This document shows, one piece after another, positions 21,262-31,799 of a stretch of 64,000 nt of DNA (position 1 is its first letter; each line of letters starts with the position of its first letter). The position numbers and the translations under genes were made by a program. Origin of the DNA: Omphiscola glabra (Eukaryota; Mollusca; Gastropoda; Lymnaeidae); assembly GCA_964017045.1 (NCBI GenBank), contig OZ024808.1, positions 5,039,284 to 5,103,283 on the forward strand. The letters are read 5' to 3'. A model generated the notes under the pieces. That model was given only the letters and a program-made list of their open reading frames with translations, ran no database searches and was not told the DNA's origin.

Positions 21262-21440
21262 AAGGTGGACCTATAGACAAGTGTATAATTGTACCAAGTG
21301 TACAGAATGAGTATGTGGACCTATAGACACGTGTATAATTGTACCAAGTGTACATAATGAAAATGTGGACCTATAGACAACCTATGGACACTTGTCCACA
21401 TTCTGATTCTGTAAACTTGATTCTGTATACATGTGTCTAT
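21262..21440. repeat. 56-57-bp direct repeat plus inverted partial copy
   Basis: TGTGGACCTATAGACA(A/C)GTG occurs three times. It is followed by an inverted partial version (ATACATGTGTCTATAGGT) near 21425, so the segment can fold back. Confidence 0.75.
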
Positions 21441-22135
21441 AGGTGTGTCTTACAAGTTGAAGAAATGCTGTGAGATGTGGGTTAAAAGTTAAAGAAATGC
21501 TATGAGATGTGGGTTACAAGTTTAAAGAAATGCTATGAGATGTGGGTTACAAGTTAAATGCTATGAAATGTGGGTTACAATTTAAATGCTATGAAATGTG
21601 GGTTACAAGTTAAAGAAATGCTATGAGATGTGGGTTTCAAGTTAAAGAAATGCTATAAGATGTGGGTTACAAGTTTATAGAAATGTTATGAGATGTGGGT
21701 TTCAAGTTAAAGAAATGCTATGAGATGTGGGTTTCAAGTTTAAATAAATGCTATGAAATGTGGGTTAAAAGTTAAATGCTATGAGATGTGGGTTACAAGT
21801 TTAAAGAAATGCTATGAGATGTGGGTTTCAAGTTAAAGAAATGCTATGAGATGTGGGTTACAAGTTAAAGAAATGCTATGAGATGTGGGTTACAAGTTTA
21901 AAAAATGCTATGAGTACTATGAGATATGGGTTACAAGTTAAAGAAATGCTATGAGATGTGGGTTACATGTTAAAGAAATGCTATGAGATGTGGGTTACAA
22001 GTTAAAGAAATGCTATGAGAAGTGGGTTACAAGTTAATGCTATGAGATGTGAATTACAAGTTAAAGAAATGCTATGAGATGTGGGTTACAAGTTTAAAGA
22101 AATGCTATGAGATGTGGGTTCCAAGTTAAAGAAAT
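21441..22135. repeat. about 30-bp minisatellite, about 23 copies
   Basis: The unit is near AAGAAATGCTATGAGATGTG followed by GGTTACAAGTTA. Unit length varies from 24 to 32 bp through small indels, so it is older than the neighbouring 50-bp array. Confidence 0.9.
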
Positions 22136-22177
22136 GATATAGATACATTATCAAACGAACAACAATGTCTACGCAAC

Positions 22178-22272
22178 AAGGGTTGCTAGATGCTTTAGCA
22201 CTACTGATTTATAGGAGCCAGATTGATCAGCATATTGATCGTGGCCCCTTAAGACACAGAAGAAGAAGATGT
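22178..22272 (-). repeat. dispersed repeat related to 6623-6757
   Basis: The minus strand reads TTAAGGGGCCACGATCAATA then CTGGCTCCTATAAATC, aligning with the duplicated segment at 6623. It ends with a GAAGAAGAAGA run on the plus strand, as some LINE or SINE tails do. Confidence 0.5.
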
Positions 22273-22639
22273 GTGATTTGGAAAATTATTTCTGAGAATG
22301 TTTTTTAAGACAATGCTAATAGAAAAATGCGGGAGAAAACTTAAAATAAATAAATAACGTGGGTGTTAACAAATATAAACTTTATATCCCATCTTTAGTT
22401 TATGTCAAAATACACAATTCTCTAGGAACCATTACAAGAAACTAAAGACGTCACTAATACTTTCGCTAAATAAACTTCCCAAATGAGATTATTAAAAATA
22501 TGGCAGCTGCGTTTGGTGGTAATATTTTATTTTGTTTTAAGGAAATAATCTTAATTGAAAAATGGTGTTAGAAATCGGAGGTGTAAAGGAGTGCCACATT
22601 AGAATAGTAATACAGTTCAGGGCAGGTGCTGTACGTGGG

Positions 22640-22680
22640 GGAAAAAAGTGGGGGGGGGGGGGGGGGGTGGGGATAAAGGT
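22640..22680 (+). repeat. long G tract
   Basis: An uninterrupted run of 17 or so G with flanking G-rich bases. Confidence 0.85.
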
Positions 22681-22879
22681 AATTGGGGCATCTCATTTTG
22701 TTTCTTCCTTTTGTGTGAAAATTGTAAGACAACAAAACTAAACAAACAATAACTAACTAATAAAGCTATCAATAAATGGTTATACTGTAGTTATTAAGAG
22801 TTTTATCGAATTAGCTGATAGCGAATAAAATAATATATATTTTATGACTATAATTAAGGTCAAGTAGATAAGGCACCGG

Positions 22880-22941
22880 CCCCTGGCCCAGGGGGAAACT
22901 TGTCAACCGGTTCGTCAACCTTGAAAGTTTGGGAAGCACTG
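22880..22941 (-). mobile_element. hAT-type terminus
   Basis: On the minus strand CAGTGCTTCCCAAACTTTC begins at 22941, preceded by CTCTAGGG. No second end was found. Confidence 0.4.
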
Positions 22942-23344
22942 CCCTAGAGTAATAGACTACCAGTGTGTTGGTGCACTGCTCTAGAGTAATTATAGACTAC
23001 CAGTGTGTAGGGGCATAACTGCAGAGGTGAAATAAATAAATAACAAGTTATCAGGCCGTGTTCAATGGTTGGCGCCCTTCTATGGTTTACAAAATAGCGC
23101 CCTTCGTCATAAAGAAATAAATAATGTTTGCGAGAATGTAATGAAATTTGGCACCATTCTTGCTTCAGACATGGTTGCCCGCCTTCTTACTTCTGACATG
23201 ACCAGATTTAGCTATAAAATGCCCCAACCTATTAAATCGTTGATTTAATTATTACCCACGCACCAGATCTACATTCTTTATAGATACATCGCCTTGTGTA
23301 CTTTGTGCTGAGCCTCGTAAATCCCCCAAAGAGGGTTTAAAACA

Positions 23345-23402
23345 ACAGACAGTTTTACAACATCAGACAGTTTTACATCATCAGACAGTTTTACATCAGA
23401 CA
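23345..23402. repeat. 18-bp repeat, about 3.5 copies
   Basis: The unit is CATCAGACAGTTTTACAT. Confidence 0.8.
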
Positions 23403-23419
23403 GGCTGCCGCAATTTTGA

Positions 23420-24150
23420 CGTCTGTTCCTAATGGAAGTTTTGGCATCTAGTCTTAAGCGACCTTGACCCTTGACTGTATCCCATGAGCTCTTAGTTCTG
23501 TCAAAAGTCACAATGAGGTCACCACTGTGATAAATTCAGCTACGTCATCAACATCTCCGGTCTCAATCATATTGATTTGGATTGTTTATGAACTTGTTTT
23601 CGTAATAATGAAATAAAATAAACTATGGGCGTCTTGTGTCGAGCAAGAAGACTATACTATAGAATATATATAATAATTCGTTTCTCAAAATTTTTCAGGC
23701 GGCTTTTTCGACGCCTATGGCTATGGCCCTATGGCTATGGCCATGGCATTGTATAACATTATAATAACCTCACATTTTTAGCGTGTATCTAAAGATGAGG
23801 CCCCATGTCTGTCCTACCGGTAGTTATACGCCACTCCTTATACAAATTAACACCAATTTAAAAACATTGAATCCAGTTGTGTTTCCATGCAGATACGCCT
23901 CTGTCCAACACTGCAGTCGGTTCTTCAATAACACACACTCAGTAACCTCAGTATGCTACATAATTGTACTCACTTCGTGACCAACTTCTGAGGTGGTACA
24001 ACACACTTCTTGAAAATACACAGTAACCCTATGAGTATGAGGCTAATTACATGTACTCACTTCGTGACCTAGTTCTAAGGCGTCACAACACACGTCTTGA
24101 TATCTTATGATAACACTGAGAATGTTGCATGAACAATAATCCGAGACCTA
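23420..24150. other. intergenic, with one diverged duplication
   Basis: Mostly unique. Two diverged copies of a segment with GTACTCACTTCGTGACC lie near 23965 and 24055. No gene seen. Confidence 0.4.
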
Positions 24151-24325
24151 ACTAATAGCCAAGTGAATCTACCAGAGCGCACAACACACTCACAGACGTG
24201 TCGACAGAGAATGAATCTACCAGTGTGAACACAGCACACTCACAGACGTGTCGACACAAAATGTATCTACCAGTACTACCAGTGCACACAGCACACTCGC
24301 AGACGTGTGGACACTAACTGAGCAC
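24150..24325. repeat. about 55-bp repeat, 3 copies
   Basis: Each copy carries CACACTCACAGACGTGTCGA or a close variant and a TCTACCAG part. Confidence 0.75.
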
Positions 24326-24577
24326 GCACTACCGTCGATGTGCTGACGAGGGCTTAACGAAATGCTTTGTTTTTTCTTTTATTGTTTTCTTTTTTTAGGT
24401 CACTGTAAGTCAAGGTCTTTTCTCAGGAAACCTGGATAGCGTTTCTATTCTTAGAATGGGGTTATCACTATACATGTACTATTACTTGCCAAGTGTGTTT
24501 GTTCTAAAGATTCCGGAGCATTCCAATTATCCGCAGATTAATGTCATACGTACTAAAAACACATACGTGACTCCAGG

Positions 24578-24930
24578 CTAGACAGAAAGGCCCTGAAGGA
24601 TTGACTTAGAAGGGCCCAATTGTACTCTCGGCTAGACGTAGAAGGGCCCAATTTGACTCCAGGCTAGACGTAGAAGGGCCCTATTTGACGCCAGGCTAGA
24701 CTTAGAAGGGCCCTATTTGACTCCAGGCTAGACGTAGAAGAGCCCTATTTGACTCCAGGCTAGACGTAGAAGGGCCCTATTTGACTCCAGGCTAGACGTA
24801 GAAGGGCCCTATTTGACGCCAGGCTAGACTTAGAAGGGTCCTATTTGACTCCAGGCTAGACGTAGAAGGGCCCTATTTGACTCTAGGCTAGACGTAAAAG
24901 GGCCCAATTTGACTCCAGGCTAGACGTAGA
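24578..24930. repeat. 32-bp minisatellite, about 11 copies
   Basis: The unit begins GACTCCAGGCTAGACGTAGA and ends AGGGCCCTATTT. Confidence 0.95.
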
Positions 24931-25233
24931 ACGACCAAAGTAATTGGTACAGCTGGTAGTTCGTAAAACGTATTACTCGGATCACGAAAGATCTCAGGGC
25001 AAGGCTGAAGTAAATACTTAGTGAATAGGGTACTGTCTATTCTATGACCTACGTGACTACTTCCCTTCTAGAAGCCTTGTCACTAAACTTTCTTTAACCT
25101 ACTCTTCGACTGTCATGACTGTGTAATGAAGATGTATACCCCACCCCAACCCCCTTTTTTTTGACGACGCGTTTAACCTTAGAGCAATAAAAACATGCAA
25201 TATAAACACGTCTGTCTTGTTGGAAGTATCACT

Positions 25234-25364
25234 CAAAGGCGTAGAAAGGGGGTTACCGAGGGTGGCATAATTTTCGGTAAAATGTCGATTTTTTGTCCCC
25301 GTCATAATGGTGTGGGGAAAAGCCTTGCCCGCCTCTAGTGAAATTAGCCCTAGCTACGCCACTG
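25234..25364. mobile_element. hAT MITE of the CAGTGGCGTAGC family, diverged
   Basis: The left end CAAAGGCGTAGAAAG (25234) and right end CTAGCTACGCCACTG (25364) form degenerate inverted ends. Flanking 8-mers GTATCACT (25226-25233) and GTGTCACT (25365-25372) are a 7/8 target duplication. The right end seeds the tandem array that follows. Confidence 0.75.
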
Positions 25365-25692
25365 GTGTCACTAATCAGTTATAGCTACGCCACTGGTTTC
25401 ACTAATCATTTATAGCTACGCCACTGGTGTCACTAATCAGTTATAGCTACGCCACTGGTGTCACTAATCAGTTATAGCTACGCCACTGGTGTCACTAATC
25501 AGTTATAGCTACGCCACTGGTTTCACTAATCAGTTATAGCTACGCCACTGGTGTCACTAATCAGTTATAGCTACGCCACTGGTATCACTAATCAGTTATA
25601 GATACGCCACTGGTGTCACTAATCAGTTATAGCTACGCCACTGGTTTCACTAATCAGTTATAGCTACGCCACTGGTGTCACTAATCAGTTAT
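25365..25692. repeat. 31-bp array built of MITE end plus target site, about 10 copies
   Basis: Each unit is GTGTCACT (the target duplication), AATCAGTTATAG (flank) and the element terminus CTACGCCACTG. The array therefore formed after the MITE inserted, by repeating the element-flank junction. Confidence 0.9.
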
Positions 25693-25749
25693 AAATCTTA
25701 TTTTTATATCTTTTGTACTTTCTTTAGTTTAAATTAACAACCACTAGTG

Positions 25750-26140
25750 TCCATACAACCACTTGTTATCAACCCAATCATTTGTGTCCATACAGTCTCT
25801 AGTTACCATATGTGTCCATTCAGTCTCTAGTTACCAACCCAACGATATGTGTCCATACTCCATACAGTCACTGATTAATAAGCCATAAATGGGTGTTCAT
25901 ACAGTCACTGTTTACCAACCCAACCATATGTGTCCATACAGTCTCTAGTTACCAACCCAACCATATGTGTCCATACAGTCTCTAGTTACCAACCAAACCA
26001 TATGTGTCCATACAGTCTCTAGTTACCAATCCAACAATATGTGTCCATAAAGTCACTTGTTACAACCCCAACCATTTGTGTCCATACAGTCACTGGTTAC
26101 AACCCCAACCATGTGTGTCCATACAGTCTCTGATTACCAA
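25750..26140. repeat. 37-38-bp degenerate minisatellite, about 10 copies
   Basis: The unit contains TGTGTCCATACAGTCTCTAG and TTACCAACCCAACCATA. Several copies are shortened. Confidence 0.9.
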
Positions 26141-26194
26141 CCCATGCGTGGCAACCCCCAAGAGGGATCGATGATGGTTTTTCTGTCGGGGTTA

Positions 26195-26282
26195 CCGTCT
26201 GAAGTGGATGCATTTGCGAAGAAAAGGTCGGGTGGGGGTGCCCGTGCGCCACCCAGGGGCGCTAACCATAGCTACGCCACTG
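26195..26282. mobile_element. right part of a CAGTGGCGTAGC-family hAT MITE
   Basis: It ends GGCGCTAACCATAGCTACGC followed by CACTG. The left end is not clear (perhaps near 26147). Confidence 0.5.
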
Positions 26283-26319
26283 AACGCTGAATTTGATTTC
26301 CTCCTTTGTAAAAATAGTC

Positions 26320-26748
26320 AACCTGTTCATTGAAACTAAGGTCAACCTGTTCACTGAAACTAAGGTCAACCTGTTCAGTGAAACTAAGGTCAACCTGTTC
26401 AGTGAAACTAAGGTCAACCTGTTCACTGAAACTAAGGTCAACCTGTTCAGAGAAACTAAGGTCAACCTGTTCACTGAAACTAAGGTCAACCTGTTCAGTG
26501 AAACTAAGGTCAACCTGTTCACTGAAACTAAGGTCAACCCGTTCAGTGAAACTAAGGTCAACCCGTTCAGTGAAACTAAGGTCAACCCGTTCAGTGAAAC
26601 TAAGGTCAACCCGTTCAGTGAAACTAAGGTCAACCCGTTCAGTGAAACTAAGGTCAACCCGTTCAGTGAAACTAAGGTCAACCCGTTCAGTGAAACTAAG
26701 GTCAACCCGTTCAGTGAAACTAAGGTCAACCCGTTCAGTGAAACTAAT
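26320..26748. repeat. 24-bp minisatellite, 18 copies in two homogeneous blocks
   Basis: The unit is AAGGTCAACCTGTTCACTGA then AACT. Up to about 26530 the units have CCTGTTC with mixed variants; after that about ten units are identical with CCCGTTC. Its 3-fold period opens frames on both strands. Confidence 0.95.
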
Positions 26749-26989
26749 GTCGTATTATTGATATTGCATGATGTTTTTCTTTGCTTTGTCCCCCCCCCCC
26801 CCAGACCTATGTAGTAATGAACAGGTGTCACCATTTAGAGATGGAAACAAAATAAATAATAATGTCAAAATTGGTGAAATATATCAAATGAAATCTGACT
26901 CTTAGAATGTAAGGTTAATTAATTAAAAAAAAAAATTATATATATAAAATTTTAAATCTGCAATACGAGTATTACATATAAGTTTTAGG

Positions 26990-27052
26990 TAAATCAGTTT
27001 GATGTCGATAGAAGAGTGGTAAATAGATATAAACATTGTTTGGGAACTACTG
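26990..27052 (-). mobile_element. hAT-type terminus
   Basis: The minus strand reads CAGTAGTTCCCAAACAATG from 27052, preceded by CTAGAC. No partner end found. Confidence 0.35.
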
Positions 27053-27129
27053 GTCTAGATAAGCTGAAAAGATAGCACTGGTCATGGCGATGATAAATCT
27101 GCGTCGGGGAAAACCTACGCGTCGGCAAT

Positions 27130-27575
27130 AAAGATCTAGATCTAGATGTCCTCACATACACATTGGACACGTCATTAAGATCTAGATCTAGATGTCATCA
27201 CATACATATTGAACACGTCACTAAGATCTAGATATAGATGTCATCACATACACATTGGACACGTCATTAAGATCTAGATCTAGATGTCATCACATACATA
27301 TTGAACACGTCACTAAGATCTAGATATAGATGTCATCACATACACATTGGACACGTCATTAAGATCTAGATCTAGATGTCATCACATACAGATTGGACAC
27401 GTCACTAAGAGCTAGATGTCATCACATACACATTGGACACGTCATTAAGATCTAGATCTAGCTGTCATCACATACACATTGGACACGTCATTAAAATCTA
27501 GATCTAGATGTCATCACATACACATTGGACACATCATTAAGATCTAGATGTCATCACATACAGATTAGACTCGTC
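27130..27575. repeat. 46-bp minisatellite, about 10 copies
   Basis: The unit begins AAGATCTAGATCTAGATGTC. Some copies lose one AGATCT. An alternation of CACATTGGACACGTCATT and CATATTGAACACGTCACT copies in the first half suggests a dimer period. Confidence 0.95.
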
Positions 27576-27714
27576 ATCAGATTTCTGGAGACTCGACATA
27601 AAAGCCCCGTGGATTCTACCTGACCCCCAACCCTTATTCAAAATGTATGCCCTAAACCAGGTGTTTTCGACCAGTCCTTATTAGGGTTGTCAAAATGTTC
27701 AAAGGACATGTACT

Positions 27715-27800
27715 GGTGCCCTTTTGCCCTAGTACCCTGCTGCCCTAGTACCCTGGTGCCCTGGTGCCCTGGTGCCCCGGTATCCTAGTACCCTGGTGTC
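27715..27800. repeat. short GCCCTGGT / ACCCTAGT repeats
   Basis: Eight-base units GCCCTAGT, ACCCTGGT and GCCCTGGT in tandem. Confidence 0.75.
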
Positions 27801-27956
27801 CAGCATGGGAATACTGTGAAAAAATATTTGTACAACTAAATTGTGTTGAATGTTACAACTTTTGGGTGTACTCATTTGAAAAGGTTTAGTTAATTAAATA
27901 AGTTGTATTATTGAAATTTTTTATAATTAGCTCGTTGTTGTTGCTTCGGTTTTCAT

Positions 27957-28145
27957 CAGTGGCGTAGCGAGCTTAACTCGAGCCCGGGGCACAATACCTT
28001 TTTAGCGCCCCCAATACCTTTTTAGCGCCCCCACACCCTATTCGAAAACATACAATATTATAGTAAAATATACCATTTGGCGCCCCTTTGTGAGTAGCGC
28101 CCGGGGCATGATGCCCCCTCCCTTGCCCCCCTCACTACGCCACTT
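27957..28145. mobile_element. hAT MITE of the CAGTGGCGTAGC family
   Basis: It starts CAGTGGCGTAGCGAG and ends CTCACTACGCCACTT. A perfect 8-bp target duplication GTTTTCAT lies at 27949-27956 and 28146-28153. The interior matches the element at 11727-11881 in the opposite orientation (ACCATTTGGCGCCCCTTTGT). Confidence 0.9.
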
Positions 28146-28164
28146 GTTTTCATTGGAAATAACA

Positions 28165-28200
28165 CTAGCCAATATACCCGGCTTTGTTCGGGATTCCATA
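28165..28200 (-). mobile_element. Helitron-like 3' end
   Basis: On the minus strand CCCGAACAAAGCCGGG forms a hairpin, followed by TATATTGG and CTAG, then host T. This is the best copy of this end in the window. The element body would extend to higher coordinates, where the 55-bp array lies. Confidence 0.5.
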
Positions 28201-28204
28201 CGGG

Positions 28205-28655
28205 GAAAAAACCCTCCACATACTATAGCGTTATAAGAGTCCATGAAATTAGAGCACTGTCCAAAACCCTTCACATTCTATAGCGTTATAAGAGTCCATG
28301 AAATTAGAGCACTGTCCAAAACCGTTCACATTCTATAGCGTTATAAGAGTCCATGAAATTAGAACACTGTCCAAAACCCTTCACATTCTATAGCGTTATA
28401 AGAGTCCATGAAATTAGAGCACTGTCCAAAACCCTTCACATTCTATAGCGTTATAAGAGTCCATGAAATTAGAGCACTGTCCAAAACCCTTCACATTCTA
28501 TAGCGTTATAAGAGTCCATGAAATTATAGCACTGTCCAAAACCCTCCACATTCTATAGCGTTATAAGAGTCCATGAAATTAGAGCACTGTCCAAAACCCT
28601 CCACATTCTATGGCGTTATAAGAGTCCATGAAATTAGAGCACTGTCCAAAGCCCT
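28205..28655. repeat. 55-bp minisatellite, 8 copies
   Basis: The unit contains CACATTCTATAGCGTTATAA and GAGTCCATGAAATTAGAG. It abuts the Helitron-like end, in keeping with the internal arrays of Helentron-type elements. The parent segment resembles the sequence left of the end at 855-887. Confidence 0.95.
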
Positions 28656-28669
28656 TCTCTAAAATGTTT

Positions 28670-29150
28670 TGTTGAGATATATACTGGCTGATCAGGAAGA
28701 CACCTACCCTTTGTCTTATTTCCTAGTTCCGAATGTGGGCCTTTCTTTTTTGCCATAGAGCAGACATCTCATCTGTCAGGTGGCTATTTTGTCTCTTCAG
28801 AGCCCAGGTTTGGCACTGTAGCACTACCGTATGATTATAGGATTTAAGTAATAAATTTAAAAGACATTAACTTTTTCTCTCTGGTATTTAAGAAGTTTAT
28901 AAAAACTGTAACTAATTTGAATTTAAAACGTGTAATCTAATGTGGACTTAGATTGCTCCATTTGTAACAAATGACGTCATCAAGAGATGATTTCCCTCAT
29001 ACCATTCACCGCCCCATTTTTTGAAAAATGATGATTGCTGGCTAAATCTCAGAATTGTGATGCTCCATGTGGTACTTGATTGGTGGCTAAATGCGTCAAG
29101 ATCATTTCATTGGGCACTTCACTACGTCCCTGGCGAGAGACTTATTAATA
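28670..29150. other. unique stretch, no gene seen
   Basis: Mixed-composition DNA with no repeat or convincing frame. Part may be the remaining body of the Helitron-like element. Confidence 0.4.
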
Positions 29151-29164
29151 TGACCAAAAAGAGC

Positions 29165-29645
29165 GCTAATCAACAGTGTCATGACGGCCAAGTCTAACGC
29201 TGATCAACAGTGTCATGACGGCCAAGTCTAACGCTGATCAACAGTGTCATGACGGCCAAGTCTAACGCTGATCAACAGTGTCATGACGGCCAAGTCTCAC
29301 GCTGATCAACAGTGTCATTACGGCCAAGTCTCACGCTGATCAACAGTGTCATGACGGCCAAGCCTCACGCTGATCAACAGTGTCATGACGGCCAAGTCTC
29401 ACGCTGATCAACAGTGTCATGACGGCCAAGTCTCACGCTGATCAACAATGTCATGACGGCCAAGTCTCACTCTGATCAACAGTGTCATTGCGGCCAAGTC
29501 TCACGCTGATCAACAGTCTCATGGCGGCCAAGCCTCAAACTGATCAACAGTCTCATGACGGCCAAGCCTCAAACTGATCAACAGTGTCATGATGGCCCAG
29601 TCTCACGCTGATCAACAGTTTCATTACGGCCAAGTATTACGCTGA
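29165..29645. repeat. 34-bp minisatellite, 14 copies
   Basis: The unit begins GCTGATCAACAGTGTCATGA and ends CGGCCAAGTCTCAC. Early units have CTAAC, later units CTCAC. Confidence 0.95.
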
Positions 29646-29649
29646 TGAA

Positions 29650-30285
29650 AAGTTACTAGTTCCTTACATAGAGCTGTGTTCCGTTTCGTGACATGTCATG
29701 TCAATTAATGTCAAGAAATTTTCTCTTAATCGGCCTGTGACAAAAATCATATTGGGGAATCTCCAATTGGGCTGAAATTATTCAAACATTTCATAAAGGC
29801 CCCAGAGAGTGGCGATGGTGGAAAACTCTTTGAGCCTGATATTGGGACTTCAAACGATACGTTTTAAAATACAATTGTACCGACCTTATCTTGTTCCCCT
29901 TATTGTTTAAAGTCTAAACAAAATTCTGACGACTCACACTAAGGGGAATAATAACGAAATATGTTTAGCTATAAAAAAAAAATGGATTTTTTCCCTTTAA
30001 ATATTTATTAACTTTTTGACAAGTTAACCTGTTTTTTTCATGCCTTATATTTTGATGTATTGAAAGAGTCACTCTATATAGATTAGTGATCAGAGGGAAC
30101 AAACTAAGCTGGGGGCAAAAGTACACCCTCGGGGGCTCTATTATCAGAATTAATTTATGGTTATACATGGCGAAGGCGACGAAGTCAGTGCTGGCTGGCC
30201 CTGAGCGTCAAAATGCTTAATGCACCCCTCGCCCCTTCTACGCCTGAAATGCTACCACCACTCCCCCGCGGATAAAATTACCAGA
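29650..30285. other. unique stretch, no gene seen
   Basis: AT-rich DNA without a supported feature. Confidence 0.4.
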
Positions 30286-30289
30286 GAAA

Positions 30290-30488
30290 ACCTGGGCCAA
30301 CCTGGACCAACCTGGGCCAACATGGGCCAACCTGGGCCAACCTGGACCAACCTGGGCCAACATGGGCAAACCTGGGCCAACCTGGACCAACCTGGACCAA
30401 CCTGGGCCAACATGGGCAAACCTGGGCCAACCTGGACCAACCTGGGCCAACATGGGCAAACCTGGGCCAACCTGGACCAACCTGGACA
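30290..30488. repeat. 10-bp minisatellite, about 20 copies
   Basis: Units CCTGGGCCAA, CCTGGACCAA and CATGGGCCAA alternate in a recurring order of about 50-60 bp, so a weak higher-order period is present. Confidence 0.95.
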
Positions 30489-30520
30489 ATGCTACTTTTC
30501 ATAACATTACTTGAATATTA

Positions 30521-30735
30521 GGCTGTAGACAGAGCCGTGCCGAGGACAGTATGCTGTAGACAGAGCCGTGCCGAGGACAGTATGCTGTAGACAGAGCCGT
30601 GCCGAGGACAGTATGCTGTACACAGAGCCGTGCCGAGGACAGTATGCTGTACACAGAGCCGTGCCGAGGACAGTAGGCTGTACACAGAGCCGTGCCGAAG
30701 ACAGTAGGCTGTAGACAGAGCCGTGCCGATGACAG
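30521..30735. repeat. 31-bp minisatellite, 7 copies
   Basis: The unit begins GCTGTAGACAGAGCCGTGCC and ends GAGGACAGTAT. Confidence 0.95.
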
Positions 30736-30784
30736 CATGTCAAGTATATCGGATTTTATCGTTTAATTCAATATAGTGGGTGTT

Positions 30785-31510
30785 TGGCCCTCTAGCCACC
30801 TCCTTCGCACGACCCTCTCACCCCCTCCTTCGCACGGCCCTCTCACCTTCACCATCGCACGGCCCTCTCACCCTCTCCTTCGCACGGCCCTCTCACCTTC
30901 ACCTTCGCATGGCCCTCTCACCTTCACCTTAGCACGGCCCTCTTACCTTCACCTTCGCACGGCCCTCTCACCTTCACATTCGCACGGCCCTCTCACCTTC
31001 ACCTTCGCACGGCCCTCTCACCTTCACCTTCGCACGGCCCTCTCACCTTCACCTTCGCACGGCCCTCTCACCTTCGCACGACCCTCTCACACCTCCTTCG
31101 CACGACCCTCTCACCCCTCCTTCGCACGACCCTCTCACCCCTTCCTTCGCACGGCCCTCTCACCCCCTCCTTCGCACGACCCCCTCACCCCCTCCTTCGC
31201 ACGACCCTCTCACCCCCTCCTTCGCACGACCCTCTTACCCCCTCATTCGCACGACCCTCTCACCCCCTCATTCGCACGACCCTCTCACCCCCTTCTTCGC
31301 AGGACCCTCTCACCCCCTCCTTCGCACGGCCCTCTCACCTTCACCTTCGCACGGCCCTCTCACCTTCACCTTCGCACGGCCCTCTCACCCCCTCCTTCGC
31401 ATGGCCCTCTCACCTTCACCTTCGCACGACCCTCTCACCCCCTCCTTCGCACGGCCCTCTCACCTTCACCTTCGCACGGCCTTCTCATCTTCACCTTCGC
31501 ACGGCCCTCA
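30785..31510. repeat. 25-bp pyrimidine-rich minisatellite, about 29 copies
   Basis: The unit is TTCGCACGGCCCTCTCACCT then TCACC, with a second type ending CCCCTCC. Blocks of the two types alternate. A 275-codon frame runs through by chance of composition. Confidence 0.95.
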
Positions 31511-31799
31511 GTATATAGAGAAATATTACTTTGCCAAGAGCCCCATTGCTGTAAAGACGGCCCTGTACACCACTTGTCTATGTATCGAAGTATGCACGTG
31601 TAACACGTTGGTTTGATCAGTGCGTTAAATATATAATGTGTTTGTTTACATGTGTAAGTGGGTGTCTGCCCTGGGGGTCGCGGGGGTGGGGGTAATTTTG
31701 GAATTAGTGTCGTTTAAAAATATTAGCAGAAGCAAAGTGTTAATTTGTTTGGAATAAAAGAAACTGTCCATATTACACGATGCAACAAATAAAGAATAG

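Noticed and set aside
26262..26834. 190- and 173-codon frames on opposite strands
   Set aside because: Both are the same 24-bp array; a multiple-of-three unit without stops explains them.
30776..31603. 275-codon frame
   Set aside because: A read-through of the 25-bp pyrimidine-rich array; the pattern shifts frame every unit and gives a three-unit amino-acid period.
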